A model generated the notes under the pieces. That model made no database searches, was not told the DNA's origin, and saw only the letters and a program-made list of their open reading frames with translations. Below are positions 15,278 through 24,201 of a stretch of DNA of 35,465 nt, one piece after another. Both the position numbers and the translations under genes were made by a program. The stretch lies in the NCBI GenBank assembly GCA_910585895.1, contig CAJUHY010000025.1, forward strand, positions 1-35,465. The letters are read 5' to 3'. Within the stretch, counting starts at the first letter, position 1. Every line of letters begins with the position of its first letter. The DNA comes from an uncultured Lachnospiraceae bacterium. GTDB lineage: Bacteria; Bacillota; Clostridia; Lachnospirales; Lachnospiraceae.

Positions 15278-16002
15278 CGTTTTGTATTCTCCTTTGTCTG
15301 CCCTAACAGTCGTATTTCTTCTTCGGTCAATTGCCTGTATTCTCCGGGCTGCAGAGATTCATCAAGTTTCAGGTTTCCCATAGAAATACGTTTCAGATAA
15401 ACAACTTCTTTCCCCACTGCCTGAAACATGCGTTTTACCTGATGGAACTTTCCTTCGGTGATAGTAAGCGTAATCTCAGAAAATGTTCCGTCATGAGATA
15501 AAATCTGTAATTCTGCCGGCAATGTATCCCTTTGCTCCCCGATGTTGATTCCCTTGGCAAACTGTGCGGTATCTTCGTCTGTCACGTTACCGGAAATTCG
15601 GGCAAAATATGTCTTCGGCACATGCTTTCCCGGAGCCAGCAGATTATGGCATAGCCTGCCGTTGTTGGTGATGAGCAACAAACCCTCCGTATCTCTGTCC
15701 AGCCTGCCCACCGGGAATAAATCTTTGCGGTTCTTTTTATCTATCAGGTCCAGTACCGTCTGGTGCTGTGGGTCAGTGACGGCGCTCACACAGCCCTGGG
15801 GCTTATTGAGCATGAAATATTCATATTCCTGATAAGAGACAGGCTCGCCCTGATAAAAGATTTCATCTGCTCCCGGCTGCACATGCTGGTTCGGTCCGGT
15901 GGGCAAAGCGCCGTTCACCGAGACCAATCCTTTATGTATATGCTGTTTAACCTCGCTGCGTGTTCCTATGCCCATATCGGCAAGGTATTTATCTAACCGC
16001 AT
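15271..16002 (-). CDS. RsuA/RluB family 16S/23S rRNA pseudouridine synthase
   Basis: This 243-aa enzyme makes pseudouridine in rRNA. The S4 domain occupies the first about 55 residues (MRLDKYLADMGIGTRSEVKQHI). The catalytic domain has the family motif FPVGRLDRDTEGLLL with D102 as the catalytic aspartate, plus LNKPQGCVSA and EGKFHQVKRMF. Length and motifs match RsuA-type enzymes. The exact rRNA target is uncertain. It overlaps the end of the M23 peptidase gene by 14 nt, consistent with one transcript. Confidence 0.93.
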   Translation of the reverse strand: MRLDKYLADMGIGTRSEVKQHIHKGLVSVNGALPTGPNQHVQPGADEIFYQGEPVSYQEYEYFMLNKPQGCVSAVTDPQHQTVLDLIDKKNRKDLFPVGRLDRDTEGLLLITNNGRLCHNLLAPGKHVPKTYFARISGNVTDEDTAQFAKGINIGEQRDTLPAELQILSHDGTFSEITLTITEGKFHQVKRMFQAVGKEVVYLKRISMGNLKLDESLQPGEYRQLTEEEIRLLGQTKENTKRC

Positions 16003-16861
16003 AGTTACCTCCTTTTGGCGTTTGGTTTTCGTGGAAGTATATGCGCTGTGGTTCTAACCACTTTAGCGCCCAGTAAGGATTCAGGCTCATCTCCTCGCCA
16101 TTTTCATCGTCCACATAAATCCCCACATGCAAGTGGACGGCAAATTGTCCGACAGTTCCTTCTTCCCCATAACCGCTGTCGCCCATAAACCCCAGCAGTT
16201 CTCCGGCTTTCACCTCATCCCCCTCCTTAAAATCCTCAGCATAGTCATAGAGATGGGCGTAATAATAATATCCACCCTCAGGGGCACGGATACCAATGCG
16301 GTATCCGCCTAATTTGAGCCAGCCAATCTTCTCCACTACCCCATCCGTCATGCTGATGATGGGGTAACGCCCCCGCTCGTTGAGGGAAGCCATGATATCT
16401 GTCCCCTCATGTGCGCGTTCGCCGCCAAAGCTGCGGTCAAATCCCCATGAATTCTCAAAGGAAGTGTCCAGGTCGTTTGCCGGCTGCTGAAGCGGTACCG
16501 GAAAATATTTTAAATCTTCCCAGACAGATTGTTCCAACTTAACAATATACTGAATTTTCTGCGGATAATACTGATATAGCAGATTCAGGTATTCATCCAG
16601 TAAACTTTGCTCACTTTTTTCCGTCAGTATGGCGGCAGCCAAGTAATCATAGCGGGAAAACTCTGACTTTTCCTCATACTCCGCCGCCAGGTCATAGAGT
16701 TCTGCCGGTATCTGCTGCTGTCGCAGGAGTTCTGTCGTATCTTCCTCCAAAAGGCAGGTAATCTTTGCAAGCTGCTGTATGCGCCCTAGCAGCACAGTGA
16801 TAAAACAGAGCATTGCGGTAAGAATCAATACATGGATTATGACCTTCTTATAATACTTCAT
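15989..16861 (-). CDS. Membrane-anchored M23 (LytM-type) peptidase
   Basis: A 290-aa peptidoglycan-hydrolase-type protein. One N-terminal transmembrane helix (residues about 7-26) is followed by an extracytoplasmic helical segment and a C-terminal M23 domain (about 135-260). The zinc site is visible: H151 and D155 in RAHEGTDIM, H243 and H245 in VHLHVGIY. H203 in YYYAHL is the usual auxiliary His. The ligand set is complete, so it is probably an active endopeptidase rather than a degenerate activator. In spore formers such proteins may act in engulfment or cell separation (inference). AAGGAG precedes the ATG. Confidence 0.9.
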   Translation of the reverse strand: MKYYKKVIIHVLILTAMLCFITVLLGRIQQLAKITCLLEEDTTELLRQQQIPAELYDLAAEYEEKSEFSRYDYLAAAILTEKSEQSLLDEYLNLLYQYYPQKIQYIVKLEQSVWEDLKYFPVPLQQPANDLDTSFENSWGFDRSFGGERAHEGTDIMASLNERGRYPIISMTDGVVEKIGWLKLGGYRIGIRAPEGGYYYYAHLYDYAEDFKEGDEVKAGELLGFMGDSGYGEEGTVGQFAVHLHVGIYVDDENGEEMSLNPYWALKWLEPQRIYFHENQTPKGGNYAVR

Positions 16862-16906
16862 AGACTCCTTGCTGTTTCATATTATTTCTTCTTGATAACA
16901 ACTGCC

Positions 16907-18358
16907 TTATTTCAGACGTTTTAAAAATTCCACAATCAATCTCCAGATTTTCTCTGTGGAAGAAATGCTCAGACGTTCCTTCGGCGTGTGAATATCGTAA
17001 TTGTTGGGACCGAAGGAAATACAGTCAAGCCCGGGAATCTTGCCGGAAAAAAGACCGCATTCCAATCCGGCATGGATAGCCTGAATCTTTGCTTCCTCTC
17101 CAAATAGCTCCCGATAAGTCTCTGCCATCAGTTCACGCATGACGGAATCCGCCTTGTATTCCCACGCCGGATAATCGCCGCCGATGGTAATCTCGCCGCC
17201 CAGAAATTCTGTGAGAAATGTCAGGCGGTCTGCAACCTCCCACTTCCTGCTGGTGACGCTGCTGCGTACAGCAAAGCACACATAAAACTTTTCTTCGTTG
17301 AGTCTCATAACTCCGGCATTCAGAGATGTCTCTACCAACCCTTCTATGTCCATGCTCATGTGCTGGATACCATTGGGCATTGTGCGCAGGAAAAATAATG
17401 CTTTGGTAGCTGCCGTGCCATGGAGAACAGATACTTTGCCGTTTGCCAGCTTCTGACAGGACACGGTAATATCTGGATCTGAAACTTGAAGCTCCTTTTG
17501 CAGTTTCTGCCCTAACTCCTGCAGTTTTCCACACAGTTGGCTGCCCATTTCCTCAGATTCCACAACGATAACAGCCTTGGCATCCCGGGGAATGGCATTG
17601 TCCTTGAGTCCGCCCTCCATTGTCTCAATGGCGAAAGAAACTTCCCCGCTCAGGGAATCCAACACTCTTCCCAGCAAAAAGATGGCATTGCCATGTTCTT
17701 TGTCAATTTCGCTGCCCGAATGTCCGCCTTGCAGCCCGCTTACTTTCACTTCATAGCTGATACCCTCCGTCTCTATTCTGGATACTGGAAACTCACAGGT
17801 TGCCTGCAGCCCGCCGGCACAGCTTGTAAGGAAGATTCCCTCTTCATCGGAATCAATGTTCAGAAGTTTTCGTCCCTTTAACATCGAAAGGTCCATCGTC
17901 TCAGCGCCCAGCATACCGATTTCTTCATCCACCGTAAAGACAACCTCCAAAGGCGGATGTGCCAGTGAATCATCATCCAAGATGGCGAGGGCATAGGCAA
18001 CGGCAATTCCGTCATCGCCGCCAAGCGTCGTCCCCTCCGCTTTGAGGAAATCTCCGTCTACATACAATTTCAGGCCATCTTTTTCAAAATCAATCTCTAC
18101 GCCGCTTTCTTTTTCGCATACCATATCCAGATGTCCCTGGATGATGACTGGTTCCGAGTTCTCATAACCCGCAGATGCATCCTTGAAAATTATCACGTTA
18201 TTGTCTTCGTCCTGGATATATCTAAGGTTATGCGCCTTAGCAAAAGACACGCAATAATCACTGATGGCCTTAGTATTCCGGGAACCATGGGGAATCTGGC
18301 AGATATCCTCAAAATACGCAAATACCTTCTTGGGTTCTAAATGTTCACAAACTCTCAT
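16907..18358 (-). CDS. pepD: Aminoacyl-histidine dipeptidase (M20 family)
   Basis: A zinc dipeptidase of the PepD type, cleaving Xaa-His and related dipeptides in the cytosol. The start at 18358 (MRVCEHLEPKKVF) is chosen because GGAGGAG lies upstream. The ATG at 18373 contains that site itself. Di-zinc ligand motifs are present in the 483-aa product: IIQGHLDMVCE (H76, D78), LGGDDGI (D115 region), TVDEEIGMLGA (E145/E146) and NIDSDEEG. The C-terminal AIHAGLECGLFSGKIPGLD and GPNNYDIHTPKERLS complete the site. It transcribes divergently from the ylbJ-like gene. Confidence 0.95.
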   Translation of the reverse strand: MRVCEHLEPKKVFAYFEDICQIPHGSRNTKAISDYCVSFAKAHNLRYIQDEDNNVIIFKDASAGYENSEPVIIQGHLDMVCEKESGVEIDFEKDGLKLYVDGDFLKAEGTTLGGDDGIAVAYALAILDDDSLAHPPLEVVFTVDEEIGMLGAETMDLSMLKGRKLLNIDSDEEGIFLTSCAGGLQATCEFPVSRIETEGISYEVKVSGLQGGHSGSEIDKEHGNAIFLLGRVLDSLSGEVSFAIETMEGGLKDNAIPRDAKAVIVVESEEMGSQLCGKLQELGQKLQKELQVSDPDITVSCQKLANGKVSVLHGTAATKALFFLRTMPNGIQHMSMDIEGLVETSLNAGVMRLNEEKFYVCFAVRSSVTSRKWEVADRLTFLTEFLGGEITIGGDYPAWEYKADSVMRELMAETYRELFGEEAKIQAIHAGLECGLFSGKIPGLDCISFGPNNYDIHTPKERLSISSTEKIWRLIVEFLKRLK

Positions 18359-18375
18359 GATAGTCTCCTCCATTG

Positions 18376-18403
18376 GTATATTTATATATTTGGCTCATAG
18401 AAT
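18376..18403 (+). promoter_or_regulatory. Candidate sigma-E-type promoter of the ylbJ-like gene
   Basis: GTATATT (18376-18382) and CATAGAAT (18396-18403) with a 13-nt spacer resemble the sporulation sigma-E consensus (KMATATT and CATACAnT), one mismatch each. The -10 ends only 5 nt before the annotated ATG, so the transcript would be almost leaderless or translation begins at the next ATG (18421). B. subtilis ylbJ is a sigma-E gene, which supports the idea. CATAG/CTATG arms also make a small dyad here. Confidence 0.35.
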
Positions 18404-18408
18404 AAACT

Positions 18409-19323
18409 ATGAAAAAAATCATGTACATTATTATTGTAATTGGATTTTTAATTTATATTCTTGCTTTTCCAGAAAAATCCGTCAGCGCCGCCGCCATTGG
18501 CTTAAACCTCTGGTATGAAAATATGCTGCCAACGCTGCTGCCATTTTCTATCCTTTCCTATATCCTGATTCATTCCGGGATACTGGACAGTTTTGCAGGA
18601 TTTATCCACCGTCTTGTGGGTAAATTCTTCCCTATCAGCAGCGCAGGAATTTATCCGCTCACGGCAGGACTTTTATTTGGCTTTCCCATGGGAAGCAAAA
18701 TCACAGCAGATTTAGTAGAATCCGGGAAAATGAGCCGCGAGGAGGGACAGCGGCTGTTTTGTGCCTGCAATAATATCAGTCCCATGTTTGTCGGCAGTTT
18801 TATTTTAGGGGAAAGTCTGGGGCAGCCACAGCTGCGCCTTGCTACCTACCTGATTCTATATGTCCCGCCCCTTATGCTTTATATGCTCTGGAACCGAAAG
18901 CAACACTTTCGGACGCCCGCAGCGGTATCTGAAAAAAAAGCGGCATCCATGAACCTTCAACTCATAGACGCCGGTATTATGAACGGTTTTGAAACGCTGG
19001 CAAAGTTAGGCGGATATATTATCATGTTTGCCATATTGGCGCAAATGACAACGTTGCTGCCCATAACAACCCCCATATTAAAATGCCTGTTGATTGGTCT
19101 GACGGAGATAACGAATGGAATCTCTTATACTGCAGGCCAGGGACTGGGGTTCTCGCTTGCATATCCGCTGATGGTAGCATTTACAGCCTTTGGAGGGCTT
19201 TCCGGCTTCGCACAGACCGCCTCCATGGTCAAAGACAGCGGATTCTCCATGCTGCCTTACCTTAAAATGAAACTTCTGGGAACTGCTATCTCTCTGGGGT
19301 TGTCACTGCTATTGGTCCATTAG
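18409..19323 (+). CDS. ylbJ: YlbJ-like sporulation membrane protein
   Basis: A 304-aa polytopic membrane protein with a nucleoside-recognition (Gate) type domain, resembling sporulation protein YlbJ. Hydrophobic segments occur at the N-terminus (YIIIVIGFLIYILAF), around FSILSYILIHSG, at GLLFGFPMG, LATYLILYVPPLMLYML, GGYIIMFAILAQM, and at the C-terminus (AISLGLSLLLV). FPMGSKITADLVESG followed by EEGQRLFCACNNISPMFVGSF is a family-like feature. It is shorter than B. subtilis YlbJ (about 400 aa). The neighbouring coaD and rsmD match the ylbH-ylbI-ylbJ order of Bacillus, here with the ylbJ-like gene inverted. No clear ribosome-binding site is visible. Confidence 0.8.
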   Translation: MKKIMYIIIVIGFLIYILAFPEKSVSAAAIGLNLWYENMLPTLLPFSILSYILIHSGILDSFAGFIHRLVGKFFPISSAGIYPLTAGLLFGFPMGSKITADLVESGKMSREEGQRLFCACNNISPMFVGSFILGESLGQPQLRLATYLILYVPPLMLYMLWNRKQHFRTPAAVSEKKAASMNLQLIDAGIMNGFETLAKLGGYIIMFAILAQMTTLLPITTPILKCLLIGLTEITNGISYTAGQGLGFSLAYPLMVAFTAFGGLSGFAQTASMVKDSGFSMLPYLKMKLLGTAISLGLSLLLVH

Positions 19324-19340
19324 CCCGCAAAACAAAAGCC

Positions 19341-19970
19341 TTAATTAATATCCGTCAATTGGATGTCTTGGGGAGCAGCCTTCCCGCCGGCAGGAGCCTG
19401 TTGTGCTTCCTGTGTCAGCGCCACTTCCATCTCTGCCGGTGCAAGTTCCCTGCGGTTTGCACTTACCTTTTCAAAACAACCCTGAAGCGCGCCTAAGAGA
19501 CTTTCGGTCCTGGCGCTGGTCATTTCCATTGCCGTCACGATAATTTCCTCTAAGCTGTTTAACATGTCGTCTGTATACTGAATAGCCCCCATACGGATGC
19601 TGTTGGCATCGTTGGTGGCGTTATCTAAAATCTCCTGTGCCTGATTAGTGGCAATCCGCACCACTTCATCTGCCTGGGCATATGCCCTCTGCATAATCTG
19701 ATGCTCGCTAATCAGCTCTGTAGTATGTACCTCCGCCTTGGCAATAATGGCTTCTGCCTTGGCTTTAGCATCTGCAAGGATTGCTTCTTTGTTGCTTATC
19801 ATCTTCTGGTAACGTTTGATTTCGTCCGGTGTCCGATGCCTGAGTTCTGACAATAAATTGTCAAGTTCCTCTTTATCTACAATAATCTGCGTATTGGAAA
19901 AAGACTTAAATTTACAGTTCTCAATAAAATCTTCAATTTCGTCTATCGCCTGTTCGATTTTGCTGCTCAT
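19341..19970 (-). CDS. Coiled-coil protein, DivIVA/ATPase-subunit-like
   Basis: A 209-aa soluble protein with an acidic N-terminal region and a long alpha-helical coiled coil rich in Ala, Glu and Lys (about residues 45-150, for example NKEAILADAKAKAEAIIAKAE). An Ala/Pro-rich tail follows. Homologues beside coaD in Clostridia are often annotated as ATPase or V-type ATPase subunit H-like because of this helix, without functional proof. A cytoskeletal or DivIVA-like role is possible but unsupported. It sits 12 nt after coaD, as the last gene of that operon, and converges with the ylbJ-like gene 17 nt away. Confidence 0.8.
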   Translation of the reverse strand: MSSKIEQAIDEIEDFIENCKFKSFSNTQIIVDKEELDNLLSELRHRTPDEIKRYQKMISNKEAILADAKAKAEAIIAKAEVHTTELISEHQIMQRAYAQADEVVRIATNQAQEILDNATNDANSIRMGAIQYTDDMLNSLEEIIVTAMEMTSARTESLLGALQGCFEKVSANRRELAPAEMEVALTQEAQQAPAGGKAAPQDIQLTDIN

Positions 19971-19982
19971 ACACTATGCTCC

Positions 19983-20462
19983 TTAAATATTATATTTTTC
20001 ATAAATCTGCGGTATCAACTGTTCCGGCACAAAATGGGAAATGTCTCCTCCATAAGAAGCAACCTCCTTGACGATGGTGGAACTCAAATAAGCATATTCC
20101 AGACTGGTAGTAAGAAATATGGTATCTATCTCTGAACTGACAATCCGGTTGGTCTGGGCAATCTGCAACTCGTATTCAAAATCCGTCACGGCACGAAGTC
20201 CCCGTATAATTATTGTAGCCTCAATTTTCTTTGCATAATCAATCAAAAGTCCATCAAAAAACTGAATCTTGACATTTGGCACATGATTGGTTATTTCTTT
20301 TAACATACTAACACGTTCTTCCACAGAAAACAATGGATTTTTTGCACTATTGTTCAAAATTGCAACCACCAGTTCATCTACAATTTTTGCCGAACGCTCT
20401 ATCATGTCAATGTGTCCAAAAGTTACCGGATCAAAACTCCCCGGATATATTGCTCTTCTCAT
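19983..20462 (-). CDS. coaD: Phosphopantetheine adenylyltransferase
   Basis: CoaD transfers AMP to 4'-phosphopantetheine, the penultimate step of coenzyme A synthesis. The 159-aa product has the nucleotidyltransferase opening AIYPGSFDPVTFGHIDMI with the T/HxGH-type site (TFGH, 14-17). It also has the IIRGLRAVTDFEYE loop and the C-terminal AYLSSTIVKEVASYGGD motif binding ATP. Length is typical of the family. It follows rsmD by 19 nt, as in many Firmicutes. Confidence 0.98.
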   Translation of the reverse strand: MRRAIYPGSFDPVTFGHIDMIERSAKIVDELVVAILNNSAKNPLFSVEERVSMLKEITNHVPNVKIQFFDGLLIDYAKKIEATIIIRGLRAVTDFEYELQIAQTNRIVSSEIDTIFLTTSLEYAYLSSTIVKEVASYGGDISHFVPEQLIPQIYEKYNI

Positions 20463-20481
20463 ATGTCACCCTTATCCCGGC

Positions 20482-21036
20482 TTACCCGGTAAACCGTAAA
20501 AATGTATGTTGATTGGTTTTATATGTCTTCTCTCTTGTGATTTCATATCCCAAGTCTGCAGCATAGGACAAATCCGTATCAAGGGAAGATTCCACAATAA
20601 CCAAGGAATCTTCCCCGATAATGCCCGCATTTGCCAGAGCTTTCAGCGTCTCTTGCTCCAAGTTCCTGCCGTAAGGGGGGTCCATAAATACCACATCAAA
20701 TGTTTCACGGCCTGCCATTTGCTGAATGGCAGCCACCACGTCCCTGACAAGCAGGGTACAGTTATCAGTAAGTTTCGTAAAATGGATGTTTTCCTCAATA
20801 CAGGCGGCAGCTTTCTTGTTATTTTCCACAAATACAGCCAGCTTAGCGCCCCGGCTGACTGCCTCTAAGCCCATCTGTCCGCTTCCTGCAAACAAATCCA
20901 GAAAACGACAGTCGTACAGGCTGGGGGTTAAGATATTAAAAAGAGTTTCCTTTATCCTGTCTGAAGTAGGTCTGGTATCCAACCCTGAAAGGGTTTTCAA
21001 AGGCAGGCTCCTTGCTTTTCCTGCTATAATCCGCAT
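20482..21036 (-). CDS. rsmD: 16S rRNA (guanine966-N2)-methyltransferase
   Basis: RsmD methylates G966 of 16S rRNA using S-adenosylmethionine. The 184-aa product has the family start MRIIAGKARSLPL and TRPTSDRIKETLFNIL. The SAM-binding loop is LDLFAGSGQMGLEA (residues 46-59), and the catalytic DPPY motif sits at 119-122. It lies between cinA and coaD in the yicC-headed operon. Confidence 0.97.
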   Translation of the reverse strand: MRIIAGKARSLPLKTLSGLDTRPTSDRIKETLFNILTPSLYDCRFLDLFAGSGQMGLEAVSRGAKLAVFVENNKKAAACIEENIHFTKLTDNCTLLVRDVVAAIQQMAGRETFDVVFMDPPYGRNLEQETLKALANAGIIGEDSLVIVESSLDTDLSYAADLGYEITREKTYKTNQHTFLRFTG

Positions 21037-21048
21037 GGAATCACCTCA

Positions 21049-22293
21049 TCAATCCGTTAATTCCAGTATCGCTTTCCTTAACAGTGTCAATGCACTGGCT
21101 ACGGAATACTCCCGGATTTTGCTGCGGCTTCCGGTATACTGGTTCTTCTCTGTATATAACTTGCCCCGGCAGTAACAACTCATGTACACGAGCCCCACCG
21201 GTTTTTCCTTGGTTCCGCCGTCAGGTCCGGCAATTCCTGTGACAGCTATGCATAAATCGGCATTTGCTGCCCTGGCTCCGCCTGCCGCCATCGCCTCCGC
21301 CGTCTGCGGACTGACCGCGCCATGCTCCCGCAATGTCTCTGCTGGTACTCCCAGAAGCTTTTCCTTCGCCTCATTGGAATATGTGACATACCCCTCCTTG
21401 AGGCATTCCGAAATACCTGGGACATTGATAAGACGTCCTGCAAGCAATCCTCCGGTACAGGATTCAGCGGTCGTCACCGTAAGATTGTGCACTTTCAGCA
21501 GTTCATAGATTGCCATCTCCAGCGTCATCTGCGGGTCATCCGTGTAAATCAGGCTGCCGAAACGTTTCTTAAGCTCCTCTTCCACCGGCAAAATCATCCG
21601 GTAAGCCTCCTCTTCGCTTGACGCTTTTGCGGTAAGGCGAAGATGCACTTCTCCGGTCTTGGCATAGGGCGCCACAGTGGGATTCGTCTGCCCTTCAATC
21701 AGGTCCAAAATTTTTGTCTCAGCAGAACTCTCGCCGATTCCGCATAATTTTACCATTTTGGAGCAGATTGTCTCCGGTCCTCGCTCCTTAAGATAAGGGT
21801 AAACCTGCTCCTCAAACATGGGAACCAACTCATTCGGCGGTCCCGGCAGAAGAATCACAGATGTCTGTCCATCTTCCATGATAATTCCCGGTGCCGTTCC
21901 ATTGGGATTATATAATACCATGCTTCCTTCCGGAGTCAACGCTTGCTTCCAGTTGTTCTCTGTTATGGCGCGGCTGCGTTTTGCCATAAACTCTTCAATC
22001 TCTTTGCGTGCGCGCTCATCTTCTATCAACCTTTTTCCCATGACTTTGGCAGCCGTCTCCTTGGTAAGGTCATCCTGGGTAGGTCCCAATCCCCCGCATA
22101 AGATAATCACATCGGAACGCTCTTTGGCTGTCCGCAAAAGTTCTTCCAACCGTCCCTGATTATCGCCAACCACGCTCTGATAAAACATAGATAGCCCCAG
22201 CATGGCACATTTCTCGGCAATAAAAGCTGCATTGGTGTTTACAATGTTCCCCAGCAGCAATTCTGTTCCCACACAAATCAATTCTACTGTCAT
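21049..22293 (-). CDS. cinA: CinA family competence/damage-inducible protein
   Basis: A two-domain CinA protein. The N-terminal molybdopterin-binding-like domain (VELICVGTELLLGNIVNTNAAFIAEK, GGLGPTQDDLTKE) is linked in related proteins to ADP-ribose pyrophosphatase activity. The C-terminal domain (TTAESCTGGLLAGRLINVPG, AVTGIAGPDGGTKEKPVGLVY) is the NMN deamidase type, so NAD-related metabolite repair is plausible. The 414-aa length is standard. The ATG at 22293 is used. A TTG nine bases upstream is an alternative, but its ribosome-binding site would be too close. Sits between pgsA and rsmD. Confidence 0.94.
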   Translation of the reverse strand: MTVELICVGTELLLGNIVNTNAAFIAEKCAMLGLSMFYQSVVGDNQGRLEELLRTAKERSDVIILCGGLGPTQDDLTKETAAKVMGKRLIEDERARKEIEEFMAKRSRAITENNWKQALTPEGSMVLYNPNGTAPGIIMEDGQTSVILLPGPPNELVPMFEEQVYPYLKERGPETICSKMVKLCGIGESSAETKILDLIEGQTNPTVAPYAKTGEVHLRLTAKASSEEEAYRMILPVEEELKKRFGSLIYTDDPQMTLEMAIYELLKVHNLTVTTAESCTGGLLAGRLINVPGISECLKEGYVTYSNEAKEKLLGVPAETLREHGAVSPQTAEAMAAGGARAANADLCIAVTGIAGPDGGTKEKPVGLVYMSCYCRGKLYTEKNQYTGSRSKIREYSVASALTLLRKAILELTD

Positions 22294-22333
22294 ATTTATC
22301 AACGTCCTTTTCTTCGAAATAATAAAATCAACT

Positions 22334-22879
22334 TTATTTTTGCTCTTTGAGAACGTCTTTATTCTTCATCAGATAGTCAATCAGGGAAATTATGGTCAGA
22401 ATCAATGCGATATAGGTGACAACCACAGCACAAACCTGGTAAATCTGGTTGTCAAAATTTAAAATCAGCATAATAATCATCACCATCTGGAACGTTGTCT
22501 TGAATTTGCCCCAATAGCTGGCTGCAATCACAATCCCATTATCGGATGCCACCAGACGAAAACCACTGATAATAAATTCACGGCTGATAATGATAATGGA
22601 AATCCAGGCACTCAGCCTGCCGTTTGCTGTAAGGCAGATTAAGGCAGCTGCCACCAGCAATTTATCTGCAAGCGGGTCCATAAATTTGCCAAAATTCGTG
22701 ACAAGGTTATATTTGCGGGCAATTTTTCCATCAAAGAGGTCTGTCAAACTGGCAATGATGAATATTACCACCGCGGCATACATACTAATCGTTTCTCCCC
22801 AAATCGGAACCAGCATAAAAACTACAAAGGGCACTATCAAAATTACACGTAATATTGTTAATTTATTCGGTAAATTCAT
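22334..22879 (-). CDS. pgsA: CDP-diacylglycerol-glycerol-3-phosphate 3-phosphatidyltransferase
   Basis: PgsA makes phosphatidylglycerol phosphate, the committed step to anionic phospholipids. The 181-aa integral membrane protein has the CDP-alcohol phosphotransferase motif D47-x2-DG-x2-AR-x8-G-x3-D68-x3-D72 (TDLFDGKIARKYNLVTNFGK then FMDPLADK). Several hydrophobic helices surround it, and MNLPNKLTILR is the usual opening. It overlaps the end of rimO by 4 nt (ATGA). Confidence 0.96.
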   Translation of the reverse strand: MNLPNKLTILRVILIVPFVVFMLVPIWGETISMYAAVVIFIIASLTDLFDGKIARKYNLVTNFGKFMDPLADKLLVAAALICLTANGRLSAWISIIIISREFIISGFRLVASDNGIVIAASYWGKFKTTFQMVMIIMLILNFDNQIYQVCAVVVTYIALILTIISLIDYLMKNKDVLKEQK

Positions 22880-24201
22880 GGTATCATCTCTCCTATCAAA
22901 TCATATTCATATGCTCCGGTGACACGCACTTTTACAAAATCACCTGTCATAAGCGTTTCGCTGGTGTCAATAAAGATATATCCGTCAATCTCCGGTGCAT
23001 CCCGGTAGGTTCTTCCCACATAGGCATGTGCCCCCTCCATGCTGCCCTCAATCATGACCCATAGCTCCTGATTCTTCATTCCCTCATTCTTATCGCAGAT
23101 AATCTCCTCCTGCAGTTCCATGATATCATCACGCCATGCTTCTTTCTGTTCCTCTGCAAGCTGGTCTGTAAATCCTGCCGCTGGCGTTCCCTCTTCCGGG
23201 GAGTAGGTGAAAGCGCCCAGACGGTCAAATTCCGTCTCGTTCAGGAAATACATCAGTTCCTCATGCATTTCCTGTGTTTCCCCCGGAAAACCGGCAATTA
23301 ATGTAGTGCGCAGCGTAATATCAGGAATCTCCTGTTTTAAATGAGCAATTTTGTCTGTCAGTTCCGCCCTGGTCGTCTGCCGCCCCATCCTCTTTAACAT
23401 CGTATCATTGATATGTTGAATAGGCATGTCCAGATAATGACATACTTTCTTGTTGCGTTTGATGGAATCAATCAACTCTTCATATATTTCCTCCGGGTAG
23501 CAGTACATGATACGAATCCACTGGAGTCCCGAAACTTCATTCAGCTTATCAAGCAGTACATGTAATGATTTCTTCCCATATAAATCCACGCCATAGAGTG
23601 TGGTCTCCTGTGCTACGAGAATCAGTTCCTTCACGCCCCAGGCAGCAAGTTCCCGCGCCTGGGCAAGAAGTTCCTCCATCGGTACGCTGCGGTAAGCTCC
23701 GCGTATCTTGGGGATAATGCAGTAGCTGCAATGTTTGTTGCAGCCTTCAGCAATTTTTAAATGTGCATAATGACCTCCTGTCGTCAGGGAACGTTTGGCT
23801 TTATGTACCGGAAGCCCTTCTAAGGCATGGCAGCATACATAACGTTTGCCGTTTTGCACCCTAGACAAAGCTTCTGCAATTTCCTCATAAGAATTGGTTC
23901 CCAAGATAGCGTCTACTTCCGGAATTTCCTCCAGAATCTCATCGCGGTACCGCTGCGCAAGGCAGCCAGTCACAATCAGCGCCTGGCAATTCCCATGCTT
24001 TTTATATTCTGCCATCTCCAGAATTGTGTTGATGCTTTCTTCCTTGGCATCATTAATAAAGCAGCAGCTATTGATAATAATAGCATCTGCTTTATCTTCC
24101 TCATTCGTGAATGTGTGCCCACATTCCTGCAATGACCCTATCATAAATTCTGTGTCTACTAGATTTTTGTCACATCCAAGGGAAATAACTAAAACTTTCA
24201 A
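22876..24201 (-). CDS. rimO: Ribosomal protein S12 methylthiotransferase
   Basis: RimO adds a methylthio group to the conserved Asp of ribosomal protein S12. The 441-aa product has the N-terminal MTTase domain with three cluster cysteines (C10 in SLGCDKNLVD, C46 in NSCCFIND, C80 in VTGCLAQRY). The radical SAM motif is C154-x3-C158-x2-C161 (EGCNKHCSYCIIP). A C-terminal TRAM-like domain ends near VRVTGAYEYDLIGE. The SLGCDKN opening distinguishes RimO from MiaB. It overlaps rpoZ and pgsA by 4 nt each, giving tight coupling. Confidence 0.97.
   Translation of the reverse strand: MKVLVISLGCDKNLVDTEFMIGSLQECGHTFTNEEDKADAIIINSCCFINDAKEESINTILEMAEYKKHGNCQALIVTGCLAQRYRDEILEEIPEVDAILGTNSYEEIAEALSRVQNGKRYVCCHALEGLPVHKAKRSLTTGGHYAHLKIAEGCNKHCSYCIIPKIRGAYRSVPMEELLAQARELAAWGVKELILVAQETTLYGVDLYGKKSLHVLLDKLNEVSGLQWIRIMYCYPEEIYEELIDSIKRNKKVCHYLDMPIQHINDTMLKRMGRQTTRAELTDKIAHLKQEIPDITLRTTLIAGFPGETQEMHEELMYFLNETEFDRLGAFTYSPEEGTPAAGFTDQLAEEQKEAWRDDIMELQEEIICDKNEGMKNQELWVMIEGSMEGAHAYVGRTYRDAPEIDGYIFIDTSETLMTGDFVKVRVTGAYEYDLIGEMIP

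Noticed and set aside
19324..19340. A terminator between the convergent ylbJ-like and coiled-coil genes
   Set aside because: Only 17 nt separate them and no hairpin with a T-run is visible.
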